This document shows positions 35,462 to 43,723 of a DNA stretch of 64,000 bases, piece by piece. The translations under genes and the position numbers were made by a program. This DNA comes from Gemmatimonadaceae bacterium (GTDB lineage Bacteria; Gemmatimonadota; Gemmatimonadetes; Gemmatimonadales; Gemmatimonadaceae), in the NCBI GenBank assembly GCA_011525845.1, contig WYBP01000020.1, positions 62,001 to 126,000 on the forward strand. Direction: 5' to 3'. The first letter of the stretch is position 1. Each line of letters opens with the position of its first letter. Under the pieces are notes generated by a model. It did no database searches and was not told the DNA's origin. It saw nothing but the letters and a program-made list of their open reading frames with translations.

Positions 35462-36015
35462 CGGATCCTCCGCGCGAACATCACACCGCCCCGGTACGGC
35501 AGCCATTCGCCGCTCTTGTTCCACCCCGGTCCGATGTCGTAGCGGAGTCCCGTCTCGGCGTGATAGCCCTTGTAGAGTGACTGCGCCGTCCCACCGCCGG
35601 CAAAGACGTCGATCGACCAACGCTCCCCGAGCTCCCGCTTGTATCCCACGGTCCCGCCGAGGAGGACGCCGAACCCCTCTTGATAGAGGTCGGTGCCACG
35701 GTACTCCCACTTCTGCAGCCGAAAGCCCGTCGCGCCGACGTGAGCACCGAGATACAGCCCGGTCTGACCGGGCCGCAGGTGGTACCGCCACTCGCTCGTG
35801 ACGATCAGGAACTGCATCGGGACGCGGTCGACGGAGCGCCAGAACGACGCCGTGGCATCGACCTGGTAGGTGAGGCGCTCCCCGAGAGTGAACTCCAGAC
35901 CGGCGCCCGGCACGCCGATGAGCGACGTCAGCCCGTTCAGCTTCACGAAGGTCTGCGCGCCGGGCGCGGCGGCGGGCAACAGCAGCAGTGCAAGAAGGAC
36001 GAGCGCGCGGTTCAT
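35458..36015 (-). CDS. DUF3575-like outer-membrane beta-barrel protein
   Basis: The 185-aa protein has a signal peptide (MNRALVLLALLLLPAAAPGA) followed by alternating beta-strands with aromatic ends (LGERLTYQVDATASFWRSVD, EWRYHLRPGQTGLYLGAHVG), resembling the DUF3575 family of small outer-membrane barrels. It ends in a GTGA overlap with the acetyltransferase gene and is therefore probably the first gene of the bacillosamine operon. A structural or anchoring role at the outer membrane is only inferred. Confidence 0.72.
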   Translation of the reverse strand: MNRALVLLALLLLPAAAPGAQTFVKLNGLTSLIGVPGAGLEFTLGERLTYQVDATASFWRSVDRVPMQFLIVTSEWRYHLRPGQTGLYLGAHVGATGFRLQKWEYRGTDLYQEGFGVLLGGTVGYKRELGERWSIDVFAGGGTAQSLYKGYHAETGLRYDIGPGWNKSGEWLPYRGGVMFARRIR

Positions 36016-36049
36016 GCGCTGTAACTTCGCTGGATGCGCGGACGGGACG

Positions 36050-36742
36050 CTAGCGTGGTGGGAACTCGGATCGCACGACGCGCTGCACCTCCCCCGCGCC
36101 GAACCCGCGTCGGAGCAGCCACCCGGTGAGCCGGCGGCGGGCGACCTCCGGCTGCAGCGCCCGCAGCGACCGCGCCCGCCGTGCCGCCGCGGCCTCGACG
36201 GCCGCCGACTCGTCGCTCCCCGTGGACTCCCGCAGCTCGGCCATCACGCGCGAAATGACGCCGGACGCCACGCCGCGACGGGCGAGCTCGGCCGCGATCC
36301 GGCGCGCGCCGAACATGCGGCCCGTGGCGCGACCATGTGCGAACCCCCGCGCGAACGCCTCGTCGTCCAGCAAGCCGAGCGCCGTGAGCCGGTCGAGGGT
36401 CCGCTCGATCGGCGCCGGCTCGAACCCGCGCGTGCGCAGCCACCGCCGGAGCTCTTCCGTCGACCTTGCCCGCCGGGCGAGGGCGCCGAGTGCTCGGTCA
36501 TCGCAGGCGACCTCGGCGGCTCCCGCGAGCAGCCGCTGGACCTCGCCGGGGCCCAGGTGCGACCCGACTCGAATGCCGAGCTCCCCGAGGACCTCAGCGG
36601 AGACCGGACCGTACGCGCGGCCGTCGATCTCGACGAGATACCGGCCGGGTGTCCGTGGCCGCTCGCGGATGGCCGTGACCTCGCCTTCGACCGGCAGGTC
36701 GGTGAGCGAGAGTTCTCGGGATCGTTCGCGTCGTCGTTGCAT
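36050..36742 (-). CDS. recX: Regulatory protein RecX
   Basis: The 230-aa protein shows the three-helix repeats of RecX: ALGALARRARSTEELRRWLRTRGF, LTALGLLDDEAFARGFAHGRA and ARRIAAELARRGV. RecX binds inside the RecA filament groove and limits recombinase and coprotease activity. An N-terminal extension of about 80 residues (VEGEVTAIRERPRTPGRYLVEID) is longer than in E. coli. The gene is usually directly downstream of recA; here an oppositely oriented gene separates them by about 1.1 kb. It ends 34 bp before the start of the outer-membrane protein gene and may be co-transcribed with it. Confidence 0.92.
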   Translation of the reverse strand: MQRRRERSRELSLTDLPVEGEVTAIRERPRTPGRYLVEIDGRAYGPVSAEVLGELGIRVGSHLGPGEVQRLLAGAAEVACDDRALGALARRARSTEELRRWLRTRGFEPAPIERTLDRLTALGLLDDEAFARGFAHGRATGRMFGARRIAAELARRGVASGVISRVMAELRESTGSDESAAVEAAAARRARSLRALQPEVARRRLTGWLLRRGFGAGEVQRVVRSEFPPR

Positions 36743-36784
36743 GGGAGTGGCCTGGGCCCGTACTATGGTACACCGTGAGGTACC
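36737..36784 (+). promoter_or_regulatory. Promoter and possible operator of the HTH-nucleotidyltransferase gene
   Basis: TTGCAT (36737-36742, overlapping the recX start codon) and TACTAT (36761-36766) are 18 bp apart, predicting a start near 36773. An inverted repeat GGTAC-8-GTACC (36767-36784) covers that start site, a good place for a repressor. The protein encoded downstream has its own HTH domain, so autoregulation is plausible. Confidence 0.5.
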
Positions 36785-36820
36785 ACCCCGTCACACTCCG
36801 GCCCTGAGGGACCCCGCGCG

Positions 36821-37696
36821 ATGCCCCGCCTCAAGTCACCCCTCACCTCGGCACCACCTGTCGCGGGCGCACGCGAGGTGCGCGCCCTCCGCACGCGACT
36901 CGGCGTCTCACAGTCGACCCTCGCGACCATCCTCAACGTGAGCGTGGAACTGGTCCAGGCGTGGGAGGGCGGACGACGAGTGCCGCGCGGCGCGGCGCTG
37001 CGGTTGCTTGAGATCGTGCGAGCGCGCCCGGAACTCGCGGAAGGCGCCGCTGCCGCACAGGGCCGCACGATCCGGGCGGAGCCACTCCCTGCGGCGCCCG
37101 TGGAGCGCACGCGCTCCCCGCGCGCCGGACGTCGCGCGACGGACGCGATCCTCCCCATCGCGACCCTGCCTCCGTCCTCCCCCAGGTCGAGGGCGGCCGC
37201 ACCGCTCGCCCAACCGGCGGGCGGTGACGCGCTGGAACTGCTGCGGCGCCTCGCGTCCCACGGCGTGGCGTTCGTCACCGTCGGTGGCGTCGCCGCCCTC
37301 CTCCACGGCGCCCCCGGCCGCACCGACGACCTCGACATCGTGTACGACCGCTCCCCCGCGAACCTCGACCGACTCGCGACCTTTCTAAGGGGTATCCAGA
37401 CCACGCTCCGGGGCGCGCCCGGCACGATCCCATTCGCTGCCGACCCCCGGACCCTGGCGCACACGGCCGTCCTCGCCCTCGACACGAATCTGGGCCCACT
37501 CGACCTCCGCCAACGCATCGCCGGCATCGGCGACTTCCACGCGAGCCTGGCCAACTCGACCATCGTATCTCTCGACGGCCGGCAGATCCCGGCGCTCACG
37601 CTCGATGCCCTGATCGTCTCCAAGCGCGCCACGGGGCGAAGCAAGGACCGGGAGGAGGTGCGGGCGCTCGAGGGGCTGCGGTCAGGGCTTCGGTAG
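36821..37696 (+). CDS. HTH domain fused to a minimal nucleotidyltransferase
   Basis: The 291-aa protein has an XRE/HigA-like helix-turn-helix at about 17-71 (EVRALRTRLGVSQSTLATIL, then VQAWEGGRRVPRG), a Pro/Arg-rich linker, and a C-terminal nucleotidyltransferase fold (residues about 135-230). FVTVGGVAALLHG is followed by RTDDLDIVYDRS; D170 and D172 could bind metal, as in AbiEii/MNT-type toxins. This joins an antitoxin-like DNA binder to a toxin-like enzyme in one chain. It lies alone on the plus strand between recX and recA. The function is not known; a self-contained toxin-antitoxin or a transcriptional regulator are possibilities. Confidence 0.75.
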   Translation: MPRLKSPLTSAPPVAGAREVRALRTRLGVSQSTLATILNVSVELVQAWEGGRRVPRGAALRLLEIVRARPELAEGAAAAQGRTIRAEPLPAAPVERTRSPRAGRRATDAILPIATLPPSSPRSRAAAPLAQPAGGDALELLRRLASHGVAFVTVGGVAALLHGAPGRTDDLDIVYDRSPANLDRLATFLRGIQTTLRGAPGTIPFAADPRTLAHTAVLALDTNLGPLDLRQRIAGIGDFHASLANSTIVSLDGRQIPALTLDALIVSKRATGRSKDREEVRALEGLRSGLR

Positions 37697-37877
37697 CCGT
37701 CGCGGGGGTGGCAGGCGCGGCAGGATGGCGAGCACGCGTCCTCGGCCATCACACGACCGGGCGGAAATACACCGAGGGTGGACCCGAGTGGAACGGCGGG
37801 GATTCCGGGCCCCGACGACTCACCACAGATCGCACCCTCGATGCACACCTTGAGGACGACGTCCCTTCCGTTGTCGC

Positions 37878-38924
37878 CTACTCCTCCGTCTCTCCCTCGG
37901 CGATCGCCGCGGCCTTCGTGATGCCGAGCACCGCCTTCACCTTCTCCTCGACTTCCGCCATCACGGTCGGGTTGTCCTTCAGGAACATCTTGGCGTTCTC
38001 GCGCCCCTGCCCGATCCGCTGGCTCCCGTAGCTGTACCAGGCGCCCGACTTCTCGATGATCCCCGCGTCCGCACCGATGTCCACCAGCAGCGAGACGTGG
38101 GAGATCCCTTCCGCGTACATGATGTCGAACTCCGCCTGCTTGAACGGCGGCGCCACCTTGTTCTTCACCACCTTCACCCGGACGTGGGAACCCGTCACGT
38201 CCTCCTTATCCTTCACCGGGCCGATGCGGCGGATGTCGAGCCGCAGCGACGCGTAGAACTTCAGTGCCTTGCCACCGGTCGTCGTCTCGGGGCTCCCGAA
38301 CATCACCCCGATCTTCTCCCGCAGCTGGTTGATGAAGATCACCGAGCAGTTCGACCGGGCGATCGCGCCGGTGAGCTTGCGGAGCGCCTGGCTCATGAGC
38401 CGGGCCTGCAGCCCCACGTGCGAATCCCCCATCTCCCCCTCGATCTCGGCCTTCGGCACCAGCGCCGCCACCGAGTCGATCACGATCACGTCCACCGCCC
38501 CGCTCCGCACCAGGATCTCGCAGATCTCGAGCGCCTGTTCCCCCGTGTCCGGCTGCGACACGAGGAGCTTGTCCACGTCCACGCCCAGCCGGGCGGCATA
38601 GTCCGTGTCCAGCGCGTGCTCGGCGTCGATGAACGCCGCCGTCCCTCCCAGCTTCTGCGCGTTCGCGACGACATGCAGACAGAGCGTCGTCTTGCCGCTG
38701 CTCTCCGGACCATAGATCTCGGTCACACGGCCCCGAGGGATCCCACCCACACCGATCGCCGCATCGAGGTTGATCGCCCCCGTCGGGATCGCATCCACCT
38801 TCACCTTCGCACCTTCCGCGCCCATCTTCATGATGGCGCCCTTCCCGAACGACTTCTCGATCTGCGAGACGGCGAGTCCCAACGCCTTCGTGCGATCGTC
38901 CCTCTGTGCGGCCGTGGTAGCCAT
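37878..38924 (-). CDS. recA: Recombinase RecA
   Basis: The 348-aa protein has the Walker A motif GPESSGKTT (about 68-76), the L1/L2 DNA-binding loops around [20 protein letters not shown] and [21 protein letters not shown], and an acidic C-terminus (AEGETEE). I used ATG 38924 ([15 protein letters not shown]), which fits known RecA N-termini; the frame is open upstream to 39113 without similarity. RecA performs strand exchange and triggers LexA self-cleavage. No intein is present. Confidence 0.97.
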   Translation of the reverse strand: MATTAAQRDDRTKALGLAVSQIEKSFGKGAIMKMGAEGAKVKVDAIPTGAINLDAAIGVGGIPRGRVTEIYGPESSGKTTLCLHVVANAQKLGGTAAFIDAEHALDTDYAARLGVDVDKLLVSQPDTGEQALEICEILVRSGAVDVIVIDSVAALVPKAEIEGEMGDSHVGLQARLMSQALRKLTGAIARSNCSVIFINQLREKIGVMFGSPETTTGGKALKFYASLRLDIRRIGPVKDKEDVTGSHVRVKVVKNKVAPPFKQAEFDIMYAEGISHVSLLVDIGADAGIIEKSGAWYSYGSQRIGQGRENAKMFLKDNPTVMAEVEEKVKAVLGITKAAAIAEGETEE

Positions 38925-39251
38925 CGAAACCCCAATGGTCCTGCGTGTAGCGCCAGCCTCGCGGCCGACTCGTGGAGGGAATCTACCCCGCTCAACAGAC
39001 GGGGCTACCCCGAAGGGAATGCGAAGAAAACGCCTGCACCTCGAACACCGAACAAATGGCGAATCGCACCCCATCGCGCAAGGGTGGGCTTGGGCCCTGG
39101 GCGAGTTTAGCACATTCGCGGAGGAATCGCTCCATCGCGGCCATACGGTCAGTATAAGCCGTTGATGTGTATACAGTTACCTTGAATACCGGCCGTGGAA
39201 AGCGTGTGAATTCGACGTGGAAACAGCCCGGTTCTCCACGGTTGTCCACAT
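38925..39251 (-). promoter_or_regulatory. Non-coding region upstream of recA, partly AT-rich
   Basis: This 327-bp stretch holds no convincing gene. A TATACT box on the minus strand (39156-39151) could be the recA -10 but lacks a good -35. CGAACA occurs twice in a 7-bp phase (39042-39047, 39049-39054), CTACCCCG occurs twice (38983-38990, 39005-39012), and CGGGG/CCCCG forms a small hairpin at 39000-39012. One of these could be an SOS operator, but none matches the B. subtilis or E. coli LexA palindromes. Confidence 0.45.
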
Positions 39252-39620
39252 TCACCGGGAGACTCCGAAGGCGTTCTCGACGTGCTTCACCAGCACGCGC
39301 TGATCGTCCACCAGGACGCCGACCACGTCGAAGCGATAGGTCTCCTCGGATCGACCGTGCCGATCGATCCAGACATGCGCGCTCCTGGTGAGCTCGCGCT
39401 GCTTCCGCTGGTTCACGGCCTCCACCGGGTCGCCGAAGGTGCTTCCCTTCCGAGCCTTCACCTCGACGAACGCGATCATGGCATCACGCTGCGCGACGAG
39501 GTCGATGTCGCGCCGCCCGTTCCGGAACCGGCGATACACGATGCGCCACCCGCGACGGGTGAGCCATCGTGCCGCGATCTCCTCCCCGAGGAGCCCGAGT
39601 CGCTGGTTGTGCGTGCCCAT
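39252..39620 (-). CDS. YraN-family (UPF0102) nuclease-like protein
   Basis: From ATG 39620 the 122-aa protein starts GTHNQRLGLLGEEIAARWLT and contains NGRRDIDLVAQRDAMIAFVEVKAR, the D..LV...FVEVK core of the endonuclease-like YraN family. The biological role of YraN is poorly defined (possible Holliday-junction or DNA-uptake link). A TAGGTT box 8 bp before the ATG fits the leaderless pattern. The frame is open to 39680, but the family N-terminus begins at 39620. Confidence 0.88.
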   Translation of the reverse strand: MGTHNQRLGLLGEEIAARWLTRRGWRIVYRRFRNGRRDIDLVAQRDAMIAFVEVKARKGSTFGDPVEAVNQRKQRELTRSAHVWIDRHGRSEETYRFDVVGVLVDDQRVLVKHVENAFGVSR

Positions 39621-39816
39621 GGAGCGCGAACCTAGGGAGCCGGCTCGGCCAGGCGTCACCGGATCGTCGCGGCTGAGCACATTCTCGCGCGTGGGCGTAT
39701 CCCTGTCGGCGAACGCCCCGCACGATCGGCGGCACGCTCCCGACTCCCTTCGACGACGCCCGTGCCGGATATTGCGTTACCGTCGCACGCAGTGCTGTCC
39801 CCGACCAGAGGAACGA

Positions 39817-41085
39817 ATGTCCCGACGCCCCTGTTGGTCCGCGCCTCTCCTCTCGCTCGTCGCCGCCGTCCTGCTCGCCGCTGCGGTGCCGCAGGCCGCG
39901 GAGGCGATCCCGCCCTTCGCGCGGAAGTACGGCGTCAGCTGCGCGCTCTGCCACGCGCCCGTGCCGCGCCTGACCGCCTTCGGCGAGGCCTTCGCGGGGA
40001 ACGGGTTCGAGTTCGCCGTCGGCGAGCTCGCGCGCGACACGATCTTCACGGGCGACCCCCTGCTCCGGCTGCAGAAGGAGTTCCCCCTCGGCGTCCGGCT
40101 CGACCTCTACCAGCAGGCGCTCTCGAAGTCCGCGGCGGGCGAGTCGAACTCCGACCAGCAGCTCCCCTGGACCGTCAAGCTCCTGAGCGGGGGCCAGGTC
40201 GCGGACAAGATCAGCTACTACTTCTACTTCATGGCCTCCGACCACGGAGAGGTGGCGGGCCTCGAAGACGCCTACATCCAGTTCACCGACATCGGCGGGA
40301 GCGGGGTGAGCGTGATCGCCGGCCAGTTCCAGGTGTCCGACCCCCTCTTCAAGCGCGAACTCCGGCTCGAGTACGAGGACTACCAGCCCTATCGGGTGCG
40401 GGTGGGCCAGGCGCGCGCCGACCTCACCTACGATCGCGGACTGATGGCGCTCTGGTCCCCGCGCGAGGGACTCGACCTCACGCTGCAACTCGTGAACGGC
40501 CAGGGACTCGACGCGGCGACCGACGCCAACCAGTACGACCGGGATTCCGACAAGACGGTCGTCCTGCGCCTCTCACAGGACCTCGGACCCCTGCGGCTCG
40601 GTGCCTTCGGCTATGCCGGCGGCGAGACGGCCAACGGCGTGCACAACCGCACGCGGATCTTCGGCCCGGACGCCACCCTCGCGCTGGGGAGCCGAGCGGA
40701 GCTGAACGTCTCCGCGCTGCGCCGGTGGGACAGCGACCCGTTCTACGGGAGCTGCACGCCCTTCTCCCCGTGCCCGGGGGGCGCCACCTCACCGTTCGCC
40801 ACGAGCGTGGACGCGGCACTCGCGGAGCTCGTCTTCTGGCCGGGCGGCCCGGTGGCCCGGTGGTACTTCACCGCGCTCGCCAACTACATCGAGTCCGACG
40901 ATCCCGTCGTCTCCCTGCGCCTTGGTGAGCAGAACGTCGGCGAGGGCTACCTGACGCGGTATCGCACCGGGTCGCTCGGCGCCCACTACATCCTGCGCCG
41001 CAACGTGCGCCTGATGGGGGAGAGCTCGTGGGACTTCGAGCGCGAACGGATGCGCTTCGTGACCGGCATGATGGTGGGGTTCTAG
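39817..41085 (+). CDS. Porin-like protein with one CxxCH haem-binding motif
   Basis: From ATG 39817 (AGAGGAA just upstream) the 422-aa protein has a signal peptide (MSRRPCWSAP...VPQAAEA). Directly after it comes KYGVSCALCHAPVPRLTAFG, a single c-type haem site (C42, C45, H46). The rest is a series of amphipathic beta-strands (YYFYFMASDHGEVAGLEDAY, YLTRYRTGSLGAHY) ending in FVTGMMVGF with a C-terminal Phe, as in outer-membrane barrels. It may be an outer-membrane electron-transfer porin. I do not know a characterised homologue. Confidence 0.75.
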   Translation: MSRRPCWSAPLLSLVAAVLLAAAVPQAAEAIPPFARKYGVSCALCHAPVPRLTAFGEAFAGNGFEFAVGELARDTIFTGDPLLRLQKEFPLGVRLDLYQQALSKSAAGESNSDQQLPWTVKLLSGGQVADKISYYFYFMASDHGEVAGLEDAYIQFTDIGGSGVSVIAGQFQVSDPLFKRELRLEYEDYQPYRVRVGQARADLTYDRGLMALWSPREGLDLTLQLVNGQGLDAATDANQYDRDSDKTVVLRLSQDLGPLRLGAFGYAGGETANGVHNRTRIFGPDATLALGSRAELNVSALRRWDSDPFYGSCTPFSPCPGGATSPFATSVDAALAELVFWPGGPVARWYFTALANYIESDDPVVSLRLGEQNVGEGYLTRYRTGSLGAHYILRRNVRLMGESSWDFERERMRFVTGMMVGF

Positions 41086-41105
41086 CCGGGCGCGAGCGCG
41101 CCCGG
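41086..41105. terminator. Hairpin between convergent porin and ftsK genes
   Basis: CCGGGCGC (41086-41093) pairs perfectly with GCGCCCGG (41098-41105) across a GAGC loop, immediately after the TAG of the porin gene. No T-run follows. It is likely to serve both convergent genes. Confidence 0.55.
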
Positions 41106-41119
41106 GCCGGGGGCGCCCG

Positions 41120-43630
41120 CTACGCGGCGGTGCGCTCCCCGGCGATCCGGTCGAGGTCGTCGAGCCCGATCAGCACGTCGCGCGGCTTGGAGCCGTCCGG
41201 CGGCCCCAGCACCCCGGCCAGGTGGAGCTGGTCGATGATGCGTGCGGCGCGCCCGTAGCCGACCTTGAGCCGGCGCTGCAGGAGCGAGGTCGACCCGCCC
41301 TGGTGCTGCACGCACACCTCCGCGGCCTCGCGGAAGAGCTTGTCGCGGTCCCCTTGCTCCTCCGCGCTGTCCTCGCCCCCGCCCGCCTCGAGCGCCTCGC
41401 GGGCGCGCACGGCCTCGAGCACGTCCACCTCGTCGGCGTGCTCCTCGGTGGCGATCAGCCCGTCCGCCGCCATCGCCGCCTTCCGGGCCTCCTTCCGCTC
41501 GGTGTACCACTGCATCAGGCGCTCCGTGTCCTCGTTCGACAGGTACGCCCCCTGCAGCCGCGCCGGCTCGCTCTTCCCCGGCGGGATGAAGAGCATGTCG
41601 CCATTCCCCAGCAGCGACTCGGCGCCCATCCCGTCGATGATCGTGCGGCTGTCGATCTGCGACGCCACGCGGAACGCGATCCGGCTCGGGAAGTTCGCCT
41701 TGATGAGCCCCGTGATGACGTTCACGCTCGGCCGCTGCGTGGCGAGGATCAGGTGGATCCCGATCGCGCGGGCCTTCTGGGCGAGCATCGCCAGCGGGGT
41801 CTCCACCTCGGCCGCGACGGTCATCATCAGGTCGGCGAGCTCGTCGATCACCACGACGATGTACGGCAGCACCCCGGCCTTGTACTCGCGGTCCTCGAAC
41901 CCGACGTTCGGGTCCTTCGGCTTCCGCAGCGCCGTCCCGTTCCGGACCTTCGCGTTGAAGTCCTGGATGTTGCGCGCCCCGTTCTCCGCCAGCAGGGCGT
42001 AGCGCTCCTGCATCTCCAGCACCGCCCACTTGAGCACGGACGCCGCGTCGCGGTTGTCGGTGACCACCTTGTGGCGCAGGTGCGGGAGCACGTTGTAGAC
42101 CGAGAGCTCGACCATCTTCGGGTCGACCATCAGGAAGCGCAGCGTCTTGGGCGTGTGCCGGTAGACCAGCGACGTGATGATCGTGTTCACGCAGACGGAC
42201 TTCCCCGAGCCGGTGGCCCCCGCGATGAGCAGGTGTGGCATCTTGGCGAGGTCGTTCACCACCGCGCGCCCCTCGAGGTCCTTCCCGAGGGCGATCGGGA
42301 GGGCCATCGGCTTGTTCTGGTACTCCGGGCTCTCGAGCATCTCGCGGAACGCCACGAGGTCGGGCGTCGGGTTCGGCACCTCGATGCCGACCGCCCCCTT
42401 CCCGGGGATCGGCGCCACCACGCGGATGCTCGGCGCCCGCATCGCGAGCGCGAGGTCGTTCGAGAGGTTCGCGAACTGGCGCACCTTCACGCCCGGCGCG
42501 GGCTCGATCTCGTACTGCGTGACCGTCGGGCCACTCGTGCGGCCGGTGAGGGTGCCGTCCACCTTGAACGTCCGCAGCGACTCGATGAGCTTGGCACCCA
42601 TCAGGTCGAGCTGCGCCCGCCCCGCCTCGAGGTCGTGCGCCGGCGCCTTGGTCAGGAGCTCGGCGCTCGGCAGCTCGTCGGACTCCGGGAGCGGGACGCT
42701 CGCCGCCTTGAAGCGCGCCTTGGCGCGTGCGGTGCGGGGTGCCGGGGCGGGCGCGTCGCTGGAGGACTCATCCTCCTCGTCGTCTTCGTCCGCACCCGCG
42801 TCCTCCGCCTGCGTCTTCGGCGGCACGGTGTCCGGGCGGACCGACGCGTCCAGCCCCATCAGCGCGAGGTCCACCTGCGGCATCTCCTCCGCGCTCGGCT
42901 CGAGCGCCTCGGCCTTCGTGAGCGCCGCGGCGGCGGCGGCCGCACCCGGCACCTTCACCGAGATCACGGCGCGCACCGGATTCCACGCGAGCGTCACCAC
43001 GGTGAGCGCGCTCACCGCGATCACGATCACGAACCAGGCGCCCCCGGTGCCGAGCGCCTCGGCCAGGTAGTAGCTGGCGAAGGAGCCCCAGAGGCCCGCG
43101 AGGGGATCCGGCGCTCCCGGCGGGAGCGCCCCGAGCCGTGCGAGGCCGCTGGCGACCGGCACGATCAGCGCGAGCCCGAGGGGCAGGAGGGTCAGGTGCT
43201 TCCGTGAGGCGCCCTGCAGGCGCCCCAGGAGCCGCAGTCCATGCACGGCGGGCACGAGCGGGACCAGCACCGCGGCGATCCCCCCGACCAGGCCGAGGAT
43301 CGACCAGCGGAGGCACCCGCCCACGGGGCCGAACCGGCCACCGGCATCGAGGCAGGATTCCGTCGCGGCCGGCGCCCGCCCGAAGAGCAGTGCTCCCGCG
43401 AGGAAGAGCGCGCCCACGAGCAGGACGATGCCGGCGATCTCGTTGCGCAGGTGCGCGCGGTGCGGCGTCCCCGCCGCGTCGTCGGCAGCGTCACTCGCGC
43501 GCGGACCCGACGCCTCCCCGGCCGAGGTCTGGGCTGCGTCGGTCCGCTTCCGGACGCGCGTGCGACGCGGCGCCGCTGCGAGCGGGGAATCGAGCAGGAG
43601 CGGGTCTTCGGCGGGAAGCTTCCGGGGCAT
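41120..43630 (-). CDS. ftsK: DNA translocase FtsK/SpoIIIE
   Basis: The 836-aa protein has a short N-terminal tail, about four to five transmembrane helices (between residues 65 and 225), an acidic linker (ADEDDEEDESSS), an alpha/beta motor with Walker A AGATGSGKSV (about 470) and Walker B YIVVVIDELADLM, and a C-terminal winged-helix gamma domain (SLLQRRLKVGYGRAARIIDQL) that reads KOPS-like polar sequences. It pumps chromosome ends across the division septum. The linker is short compared with E. coli FtsK (1329 aa) and close to SpoIIIE size. Confidence 0.96.
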   Translation of the reverse strand: MPRKLPAEDPLLLDSPLAAAPRRTRVRKRTDAAQTSAGEASGPRASDAADDAAGTPHRAHLRNEIAGIVLLVGALFLAGALLFGRAPAATESCLDAGGRFGPVGGCLRWSILGLVGGIAAVLVPLVPAVHGLRLLGRLQGASRKHLTLLPLGLALIVPVASGLARLGALPPGAPDPLAGLWGSFASYYLAEALGTGGAWFVIVIAVSALTVVTLAWNPVRAVISVKVPGAAAAAAALTKAEALEPSAEEMPQVDLALMGLDASVRPDTVPPKTQAEDAGADEDDEEDESSSDAPAPAPRTARAKARFKAASVPLPESDELPSAELLTKAPAHDLEAGRAQLDLMGAKLIESLRTFKVDGTLTGRTSGPTVTQYEIEPAPGVKVRQFANLSNDLALAMRAPSIRVVAPIPGKGAVGIEVPNPTPDLVAFREMLESPEYQNKPMALPIALGKDLEGRAVVNDLAKMPHLLIAGATGSGKSVCVNTIITSLVYRHTPKTLRFLMVDPKMVELSVYNVLPHLRHKVVTDNRDAASVLKWAVLEMQERYALLAENGARNIQDFNAKVRNGTALRKPKDPNVGFEDREYKAGVLPYIVVVIDELADLMMTVAAEVETPLAMLAQKARAIGIHLILATQRPSVNVITGLIKANFPSRIAFRVASQIDSRTIIDGMGAESLLGNGDMLFIPPGKSEPARLQGAYLSNEDTERLMQWYTERKEARKAAMAADGLIATEEHADEVDVLEAVRAREALEAGGGEDSAEEQGDRDKLFREAAEVCVQHQGGSTSLLQRRLKVGYGRAARIIDQLHLAGVLGPPDGSKPRDVLIGLDDLDRIAGERTAA

Positions 43631-43723
43631 CGTTCGCGGGCGGAGAAGGGTCGTACGGGGGACATACCCGAGACGATCCGCACCGGTGTTCGGAAACGCT
43701 TCGGGTGCCCCCGGGCGCCCGAC

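Noticed and set aside
36821-37696. Two-gene toxin-antitoxin operon
   Set aside because: HTH and nucleotidyltransferase are in one uninterrupted frame; no second start or stop separates them.
38992-39255. 87-codon minus-strand frame upstream of recA
   Set aside because: It lies in the AT-richer recA upstream region, has no family resemblance and would occupy the recA promoter zone.
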